DNA from: Peptococcaceae bacterium
GTDB taxonomy: Bacteria > Bacillota > Desulfotomaculia > Desulfotomaculales > Desulfocucumaceae
Length of the DNA stretch: 36,059 bases
Direction of reading: 5' to 3'
Assembly: GCA_023512435.1 (NCBI GenBank)
Contig: JAILZP010000028.1
Location: 1 to 36,059, forward strand
Part shown: in pieces, positions 30,882-36,059 of the stretch
Layout: each line of letters starts with the position of its first letter
Position numbering within the stretch: the first letter of the stretch is position 1
The notes under the pieces: model-generated
Told to the model about the DNA's origin: nothing
What the model saw: the letters and a program-made list of their open reading frames with translations, nothing else
Database searches by the model: none
Translations under genes and position numbers: made by a program

Positions 30882-32570
30882 ATGAATACCGCGCACTTTA
30901 AATTCTGGCCGGCCAGGCTGCCCCGGGAACTTGCCTACCCAAGGGTTCCCCTTTTTGAATTCCTGGAGACCTCGGCCCGACGCTACCCGGAAAACACGGC
31001 CCTGATATACTACGGGAGGCGGATCAGCTACCGGGAACTGCTGGACTCGGTGGAAAGGCTGGCCGCGGCCCTGCACCGGATGGGGGTCAAGAAAGGAGAC
31101 CGGGTGGCCCTCTACCTGCAGAACACGCCGCACTTTATCATCGGCTATTTCGGCATCATGAGGGCCAACGGGGTGGTGGTGCCCGTCAACCCGATGCTGA
31201 CCGCCGGGGAATTGAAGGTCCTGCTGGAGGACAGCGGAACCTCAGTGCTGATAACCACCGCCGATCTGTGCCCGAAGGCCGTCAAAGCAAAGGAAGAAAC
31301 CGGCCTGCGGGAGATAATCGCCGGGGATTACCCGGACTACCTGCCGCCGGATCCGGAAATCCCCGTTCCGGCCGCCTTGCTGTCCCGGGAGGAAACCGAC
31401 CCTTCCGTCCGCCGCTGGCTGGACATCCTGAACGACAATCCCCCGGCCCCTCCCGCCGTGGAGGTGGAAACCGGAGACCTGGCCATGCTCCCGTACACTT
31501 CCGGTTCCACCGGCATACCCAAGGGGTGCATGCACACCCATGCCACCATTATCTCCAACACGGTGAGCTCGGCGGTCTGGAACTGCCTGCTGGCCAACAG
31601 CACGGTGCTGGCCACCCTGCCGCTGTTTCACGTCACGGGCCTGATCCACAGCTTCCTGGCCCCCGTTTACGCCGGAAGCACCATTGTGCTGCTTTCCCGC
31701 TGGGACCGCGAGGCGGCCGTAACGGCCATTGAAAAATACCGCTGCACGGTCTGGACCAACATCACCACCATGGTGGTGGACCTGCTGAACCACCCGGACA
31801 TAGCCGGGCGGGACCTCAGTTCCCTGATGATCATCGGGGGCGGCGGGGCGCCCGTGCCCGAGGCGGTGGCCCAGAAGCTGCATGAAGTAACCGGACTTAA
31901 ATACCTGGAGGGTTACGGGATGACCGAAACCATTTCCCAGACCCATTTCAATCCGCCGGACAGGCCGAAGCTGCGCTGCATCGGCATACCCGACTTCGGA
32001 GTGGACGCCAGGATTATAGACCTGGAAACCGGCGCGGAACTTCCCCCGGGCAGTGAGGGAGAACTGATCGTCAGCGGCCCCGAGGTGATGACGGGTTACT
32101 GGAACCGGCCCAGGGACAACGAAGAAGCCTTCATCTTCATGGACGGCAAAAGATTCCTGCGCACCGGGGACATCTGCAAAACGGACGATGAGGGTTATTT
32201 CTACATTGTGGACCGGAGCAAGCGCATGATTAACGCGGCCGGGTTCAAGGTGTGGCCCACCGAGGTGGAAAGCGTGCTGTACCGCCATCCCGCCATATCC
32301 GAGGTGTGCGTGGTGGGAACCCCCGACCCGGTGCGGGTGGAAAACGTCAAGGCCTTTGTCGTACTGCGTGACGGTTACCGGGGGAAGGTCACCGAGAAGG
32401 ACATCATCGCCTGGGCCAGGGAAAACATGGCCGCCTACAGGTACCCGCGCATAGTCGAATTCGTAACCAGTCTGCCCAAGAGCGGCACCGGAAAAATCCA
32501 GTGGAAGGAACTGCAGAGGCTGGAAAAGGAAAGGGTGGCCCGGGAGGGCTATTACCGGATGAAAGACTGA
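30882..32570 (+). CDS. AMP-forming acyl-CoA synthetase
   Basis: A 562-residue ANL-superfamily enzyme that activates a carboxylic acid with ATP and CoA. The P-loop motif LPYTSGSTGIPKG, LEGYGMTET, the hinge YFYIVDRSKRMI with its Asp/Lys, and the catalytic C-terminal lysine in SGTGKIQWKEL are all present. The nearest general type is long- or medium-chain fatty-acid-CoA ligase; the substrate cannot be read from the sequence. The ATG at 30882 follows AAGGAGTG; the ORF extends to 30783 but with a non-family N-terminus. It stands alone, with a promoter and riboswitch region after it. Confidence 0.93.
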   Translation: MNTAHFKFWPARLPRELAYPRVPLFEFLETSARRYPENTALIYYGRRISYRELLDSVERLAAALHRMGVKKGDRVALYLQNTPHFIIGYFGIMRANGVVVPVNPMLTAGELKVLLEDSGTSVLITTADLCPKAVKAKEETGLREIIAGDYPDYLPPDPEIPVPAALLSREETDPSVRRWLDILNDNPPAPPAVEVETGDLAMLPYTSGSTGIPKGCMHTHATIISNTVSSAVWNCLLANSTVLATLPLFHVTGLIHSFLAPVYAGSTIVLLSRWDREAAVTAIEKYRCTVWTNITTMVVDLLNHPDIAGRDLSSLMIIGGGGAPVPEAVAQKLHEVTGLKYLEGYGMTETISQTHFNPPDRPKLRCIGIPDFGVDARIIDLETGAELPPGSEGELIVSGPEVMTGYWNRPRDNEEAFIFMDGKRFLRTGDICKTDDEGYFYIVDRSKRMINAAGFKVWPTEVESVLYRHPAISEVCVVGTPDPVRVENVKAFVVLRDGYRGKVTEKDIIAWARENMAAYRYPRIVEFVTSLPKSGTGKIQWKELQRLEKERVAREGYYRMKD

Positions 32571-32603
32571 TTTGATGATGATTTATGTGGTGGCATATAT
32601 GGC

Positions 32604-32637
32604 AGGACCAAAGTACCAAGATTGGGACTTTGGTCCT
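32604..32637. repeat. 34-bp near-perfect palindrome abutting the riboswitch promoter
   Basis: AGGACCAAAGT (32604-32614) is the exact reverse complement of ACTTTGGTCCT (32627-32637), and the centre CCAAGATTGG is also dyadic. It ends 1 bp before the -35 hexamer of the next promoter. It could be a protein-binding operator or a bidirectional terminator without T-runs for the acyl-CoA synthetase gene. Confidence 0.75.
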
Positions 32638-32638
32638 A

Positions 32639-32667
32639 TTGACGCATAGGATTATAAGAAATAGAAT
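32639..32667 (+). promoter_or_regulatory. Promoter of the c-di-GMP riboswitch transcript
   Basis: TTGACG (32639-32644), 17 nt, TAGAAT (32662-32667); the expected start is about 8-15 nt before the aptamer. Confidence 0.82.
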
Positions 32668-32682
32668 TTTTTGTAATATAAA

Positions 32683-32753
32683 GGCAAACCCAGTCGAAAG
32701 ATGGGGGCGCAAAGCCACGGGTCTAAAGCAGAAGCTATGATAGCCGGGCTGCC
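32683..32753 (+). promoter_or_regulatory. Cyclic di-GMP-I (GEMM) riboswitch
   Basis: Conserved elements: GGCAAACC at the 5' end, a GAAA-capped hairpin (CAGTCGAAAGATGGG), GACGCAAAGCCAC-like receptor segment (GGCGCAAAGCCACGGG), TATGATAGCCGGG and closing GCTGCC. The P1 3' strand GCC (32751-32753) is shared with the switching helix described for the terminator that follows. Confidence 0.95.
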
Positions 32754-32777
32754 GTGAATATTCATTTTAGTTTGAAG

Positions 32778-32802
32778 CTACCTTCACGGCAAGGTAGTTT
32801 TT
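32778..32802 (+). terminator. Terminator of the c-di-GMP riboswitch
   Basis: CTACCTT (32778-32784), loop CACGGC, AAGGTAG (32791-32797), then T. GCCGTGAA at 32751-32758 is complementary to TTCACGGC at 32783-32790, an 8-bp antiterminator that uses P1's 3' strand and part of the terminator. Ligand binding should free the terminator, making this an off switch. Confidence 0.88.
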
Positions 32803-33297
32803 GTTTTTCCCCATAGTATGGAAATGGTTTGACATTGTAAAAAAGATTTTCCATATAGGGAGAGCTATAGGGGAAGGGTGCGTGAAATTGCCACAAACAT
32901 ACAATGTTAACAATAAATGGAAACGGGTGGGTAAAATATACCTTATATACCATAATATGTAAATATTTAAAAATTGTGTATAGTCCCAGGCTGGACAAAG
33001 GTTGACGTGGCACAATCTGATAAAACAAATTGTGTTGCCGAATAAGGGTTCACTCATATGGATGAGCATAATTGCCTTTGTCTGGGATATAAGGGATTTG
33101 GATGCGAAGAAGGGTGGCCCTTTTGAGAAAAAAGTGGCCGCCTTTTTAATTTTAAGGCGCCTTGCAAAAGCATTCGGGGTCGCAGTTTGATCCGGAAATA
33201 GCGGATGTTTTCGTAAAAGCTTAAGCTGGGCGGGAATAAAACCGCAAGCGATAATGAGCTTAACAGGCGCGCAAAAGAGGGAGGCGGGACGGAAAAA
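32803..33297. other. 495-bp AT-rich gap between riboswitch and chemosensory cluster
   Basis: No convincing long gene. It contains TTGACA at 32829 with a poor -10, AT-rich sequence to about 33000, a 26-codon GTG frame at 32882, a 22-codon frame at 33058 encoding a peptide with three Cys (after AAGGG), a 62-codon TTG frame at 33002 without a good ribosome binding site, and the palindrome AAGGCGCCTT near 33152. A loose sigma-D-like match (TAAA-N14-GGGAATAA, 33214-33239) precedes the HEAT gene. It may be a long leader carrying riboswitch control to the cluster at 33298. Confidence 0.5.
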
Positions 33298-33843
33298 ATG
33301 GATGAAGTCTTTGAGTTGATAAAAAGGTATGCCGCCAGCGGCAATCTGAAGGAAATCTTTTCTTTGATTGCGGAAACGCGGGACCCGGTGATCAGGGAGG
33401 CGGCGTATGTACAGGCCATTAAGACAGGTGGCACGGAGGCGGTGGAAAGCTTCATCTCACTCCTTTACTCATCCGAGGCCCACCTGCGCAATCTGGCGGT
33501 GGAGGCGCTGCAGGAGCTGGGGACCGGGTACATAGACCGCCTGGAAAAGCTGCTTTGCGATCCCGACCCGGACATAAGGATCATCAGCTTCAACATTCTT
33601 GCCGGCGTCAGGAACGAAACGGCGGCGGGGCCGGTACGCAGGTATTTGGAGGGCATTGTGGCCGCGGGGGTTACGGACCAGGAGAACGTGCTGGCGGCGG
33701 CCTTGGAGTGCATGGGTGAATTGGGAGGGCCGGAGGACGCCGCCCTGCTGGATAAAGTGAAGGAACTGATCGAGGGGGGGGACGGTCACCCGTACCTTAG
33801 GTATGCCTTACAACAGGCGAGGGAGAAGTTATGGGCGATCTGA
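33298..33843 (+). CDS. HEAT-repeat protein
   Basis: A 181-residue alpha-helical protein with about four HEAT-like repeats (for example DPVIREAAYVQAIK, SEAHLRNLAVEALQELG, DPDIRIISFNILAGVR, ENVLAAALECMGELG). A scaffold or adaptor for protein contacts is likely. It overlaps cheR by 13 nt, so it probably belongs to the chemosensory unit. ATG at 33298 with GGGAGGCGGGA upstream. Confidence 0.82.
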   Translation: MDEVFELIKRYAASGNLKEIFSLIAETRDPVIREAAYVQAIKTGGTEAVESFISLLYSSEAHLRNLAVEALQELGTGYIDRLEKLLCDPDPDIRIISFNILAGVRNETAAGPVRRYLEGIVAAGVTDQENVLAAALECMGELGGPEDAALLDKVKELIEGGDGHPYLRYALQQAREKLWAI

Positions 33844-34652
33844 CCCTGTCCCAGGCGGAATTTCACCGTTTGGCTGAATACATCTACCTGAAGACTGGCA
33901 TCAGGTTTGAGCCGGGCAAGGAGTACTACGTGGCCAAGAGGGTGGAAAAGCGCATGCGGGAGCTTGATTTTACCGGCTTCGGCAGGTACTTCAACTACCT
34001 TCGGTTTCAGCCTTCAGGGGCGGAAATTGAACTTCTGGTCAACTCCCTGACCGTCAATGAAACGTATTTTTTCCGGGAGTACAGCCAGTTGAAGTGTTTT
34101 GCCGAGGAAGTCGTCCCGCTTCTGACCCGTGATCTGGGCGGCGGCAGGTTGAAGGTCTGGTCCGCCGGCTGTTCCACCGGCGAGGAGCCCTACACGCTGG
34201 CAATTATCCTTCTGGAGATGCTTGCGGATACCGGCATCACTTTTGAGGTGCACGGTACCGACATCAACACCAATGTGCTGCGGGCGGCAGAGAGAGCTTG
34301 TTATGGCGACCGGGCGGTGAAGGACGTGCCGGAGGACTACTTGCGAAAGTATTTCCGCCGGGAGGGCGACGGATACCTGGTTTTGCCAGTGGTCAAGAAA
34401 AACGTTCGGCTGTACCGCTTGAACTTGAACGACGGTTCTACCATGGATGGGATGCGGGGTTTCCATGCCATTTTCTGCCGCAATGTACTGATCTACTTTG
34501 ATGACTGTTCCCGGCGGGAGGTGGCCTTAAGGTTCTACCGCTCCCTGGAGCCCGGCGGGTTCATCTTTCTGGGGCACTCCGAGTCCATGAGCAGGATAAC
34601 TCCGATTTTCAAACTGAGAAGGTTTAAAGAGGCCATCATATACCAGAAGTAA
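33831..34652 (+). CDS. cheR: Chemotaxis protein methyltransferase CheR
   Basis: SAM-dependent glutamate methyltransferase acting on chemoreceptors. The 273 residues comprise the N-terminal helical domain (about 1-75) and the catalytic domain: LTVNETYFFREYSQ, SAM site WSAGCSTGEEPYTLAI, GTDINTNVL, FCRNVLIYFD and FLGHSES. No pentapeptide-binding beta-subdomain is obviously missing. Overlap with the HEAT gene and closeness to two receptor-like genes point to a dedicated chemosensory cluster. Confidence 0.95.
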   Translation: MGDLTLSQAEFHRLAEYIYLKTGIRFEPGKEYYVAKRVEKRMRELDFTGFGRYFNYLRFQPSGAEIELLVNSLTVNETYFFREYSQLKCFAEEVVPLLTRDLGGGRLKVWSAGCSTGEEPYTLAIILLEMLADTGITFEVHGTDINTNVLRAAERACYGDRAVKDVPEDYLRKYFRREGDGYLVLPVVKKNVRLYRLNLNDGSTMDGMRGFHAIFCRNVLIYFDDCSRREVALRFYRSLEPGGFIFLGHSESMSRITPIFKLRRFKEAIIYQK

Positions 34653-34670
34653 AGCAGAGGTATCGGGTAA

Positions 34671-35732
34671 ATGTACACCGTCTTGGCGTTTATAACAGGA
34701 ACAGTTTTTGGATTTATTGTTGACCGGTTCTTAACGGCGGTTAGGTTTAGGGCGAGAAACGGCACCCGGGCTGCCGGCGGCGAGGAAGCAAATGTGGCCA
34801 GTCAGTTGCTGAGGCTTTTGCCGGTGGTGCGGGCCAGCCTGGAAGAGTCCGTCCGGGCCACCGAAGAGGGGGTTTTGAGCGCCGCCGGGGCGGTGGGGGA
34901 AGTGACGGCCCGGGTGCGCCAAGGACTGGCCGGCCTGGAGGCCGTGCTAAAGGCCCAGGAGGAGGGCCGCAGCCGGCGGGAAGAGGCGTTTTACCGGGTT
35001 TTCCGGGGGCTGGACGAGGGCCTCGGCCTGCTGCGGGAGCGCATGGGGGCGGCCGAGGAAATGTTCAGACTGATCTTTGAGATGGAGCAAAAGGCCAGGG
35101 GCGAAAAACTTTTTGCCATTTTAAGAGAACTAAAAGACATATCTTCCAGCATTCGCCTGGTGGCCCTGAATGCTGACATCGAGGCGGCCAGGGTGGGGGA
35201 GGCGGGGCGCGGCTTCGCGGTGGTGGCCGGAGAGGTGCAGCGCCTGGCCGGCCAGTCAGAAAAGGCGGTGCAGAGCGTCAACCAGTTCGGACAGGTGTTG
35301 TTTAAGGACATCAGGGACAAGATGGCCGACATGGAAAAGCAGGTCGCAGTTCTTAGGTCAGCTGCCGCCGATCTCGAGGAAAACCGGAATGAAGCCCGCA
35401 ACCTGGTGGCCATGCACCGGCAGTGGGACGAGGCCACGGCGCAGGACACCGCCAGGATTGCCGCGGATCTTAAAACCATAGACCGTCACCTGGACGAGGG
35501 CATCACCGCCTTTCAGTTTCAGGACGCGGTGGCCCAGCAAATTTCCCATGTCCGGGACATATTGCTGCGGGTGGAGGAACTGCTGTCGGGGGGTGATAAC
35601 GGTGGGATCCCGGACATCCTGAAGGAACTGGAAGAGATGTACACCATGGAAAGGGAGCGGGCCATCCACCGCCGGGTCATGCGGCCGGGCGCCGGAGACG
35701 GCGGAACAGCGGGCAACATCGAGTTTTTTTAA
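34671..35732 (+). CDS. MCP-like signalling protein with one N-terminal membrane helix
   Basis: A 353-residue protein with one N-terminal hydrophobic helix ([18 protein letters not shown]), no sensor domain or HAMP region, long coiled-coil stretches and the receptor hairpin tip [29 protein letters not shown]. The tip carries the conserved Glu and Arg that contact CheA/CheW, with changes (ALNAD, VAGEV) from the usual ALNAA and VADEV. A late motif [17 protein letters not shown] resembles segments of receptor-like proteins of cell-surface signalling clusters. Probably a scaffold receptor. It starts 18 nt after cheR. Confidence 0.85.
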   Translation: MYTVLAFITGTVFGFIVDRFLTAVRFRARNGTRAAGGEEANVASQLLRLLPVVRASLEESVRATEEGVLSAAGAVGEVTARVRQGLAGLEAVLKAQEEGRSRREEAFYRVFRGLDEGLGLLRERMGAAEEMFRLIFEMEQKARGEKLFAILRELKDISSSIRLVALNADIEAARVGEAGRGFAVVAGEVQRLAGQSEKAVQSVNQFGQVLFKDIRDKMADMEKQVAVLRSAAADLEENRNEARNLVAMHRQWDEATAQDTARIAADLKTIDRHLDEGITAFQFQDAVAQQISHVRDILLRVEELLSGGDNGGIPDILKELEEMYTMERERAIHRRVMRPGAGDGGTAGNIEFF

Positions 35733-35819
35733 GGTGACGGTTATAAAATGGAGTTTTAGACTTATCGCCAACGGGCTCTTGACGAGCTGACCGAACACTT
35801 TCAAGGAGGTATTAAGCAA

Positions 35820-36059
35820 ATGGCACAAAAAACCTTATCGCCGCTGCCCCAGGACAGCCTGCAGTCCGGGGCGAAAGAGAGTCTAAAGGCCGCCGGGGAG
35901 GACAAAGACCTGCAGAAGAAGATGGAACAGCAGAGAAAGCAGGCCCGGACCTTCGCCAAGCAGCAGCAAATCGCCGAACGCCTGGCGGCGGCCACCGGGC
36001 AGATGTCCTCCAGCGTGCAGGAGGCCACCTCGGCGGTGGAGGAACTCCGGGCGGCCATG
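35820..36059 (+). CDS. N-terminal part of a second, soluble MCP-like protein (cut by window edge)
   Basis: ATG at 35820 with AAGGAGGT about 8 nt upstream opens an 80-codon frame that runs off the right edge. The start is polar and Gln/Lys-rich (KKMEQQRKQ, TFAKQQQIAERL) with no membrane helix, followed by MSSSVQEATSAVEELRAAM, typical of the receptor coiled coil. Likely a cytoplasmic receptor partner of the preceding protein. Confidence 0.75.
   Translation, partial: MAQKTLSPLPQDSLQSGAKESLKAAGEDKDLQKKMEQQRKQARTFAKQQQIAERLAAATGQMSSSVQEATSAVEELRAAM

Noticed and set aside
33002-33190. 62-codon TTG frame after the c-di-GMP riboswitch
   Set aside because: No well-spaced ribosome binding site, no recognisable family, AT-rich leader composition; kept only as a note in the gap description.
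33214-33239. Sigma-D-like promoter before the HEAT gene
   Set aside because: TAAA is present but the -10 (GGGAATAA) matches only part of GCCGATAA and the spacer is 14, so it is too weak to list as a feature.

Overview
The window looks like chromosomal DNA of a GC-rich, endospore-forming, anaerobic member of the Firmicutes (Clostridia), most likely in or near the Peptococcaceae (Pelotomaculum/Desulfotomaculum type). This placement is inferred from the dacF-spoIIAA-spoIIAB-sigF and spoVAE-spoVAF sporulation genes, the anaerobic-type enzymes (oxygen-sensitive ThiH, CoA-enzyme activase, a 4-hydroxybutyryl-CoA dehydratase relative), strong GGAGG-type ribosome binding sites and frequent TTG/GTG starts. 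No rRNA, tRNA, CRISPR or insertion sequence was seen.

Layout: 1-3832 holds the end of an unknown gene, xerD, and the nucleoside salvage pair deoB-pdp. 3851-6592 is an accessory stretch: an AbrB/PIN toxin-antitoxin pair, a leftward 4-hydroxybutyryl-CoA dehydratase-family gene with a sigma-54-type promoter, and a 37-residue membrane peptide gene with its own terminator. 6593-12247 is the sporulation block (dacF, spoIIAA, spoIIAB, sigF, a dodecin, spoVAE, spoVAF). 12300-15563 is a three-gene 2-hydroxyacyl-CoA-dehydratase-activase cassette (two DUF2229-type proteins plus an Fe-S ATPase). 15666-17030 is a stand-alone TrpB2. 17062-21981 is a TPP-riboswitch-controlled thiamine operon thiS-G-H-F-E-C. 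A leftward membrane-protein gene then runs into thiC antisense. 22644-24386 is lysA behind a lysine riboswitch. 24621-28920 carries a DHH-CBS-tRNA nucleotidyltransferase fusion, a site-2-type protease and trpS. 28981-29741 is a small two-gene nucleotidyltransferase module of toxin-antitoxin type. Then follow a Gmad2 lipoprotein, an acyl-CoA synthetase, a c-di-GMP riboswitch with a well-defined off switch, and a HEAT-cheR-MCP-MCP chemosensory cluster cut by the right edge.

Read as a whole, xerD-deoB-(nucleoside phosphorylase)-dacF-spoIIA-sigF-spoVA-lysA is the Bacillus subtilis gene order, here split by several insertions and missing the front of spoVA. The most unusual sequence-level signal is a set of intergenic repeats that all have a 7-nt period (AGCTAAN, AACTCAG, GAATCCA, AATCCCT, GGGGATT). 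They occur at many gene ends, in both orientations, and in two places enter or abut coding sequence. Other features worth attention are the riboswitch switching helices, the palindromes abutting promoters, and the altered cluster-binding spacing of the dehydratase-family enzyme.
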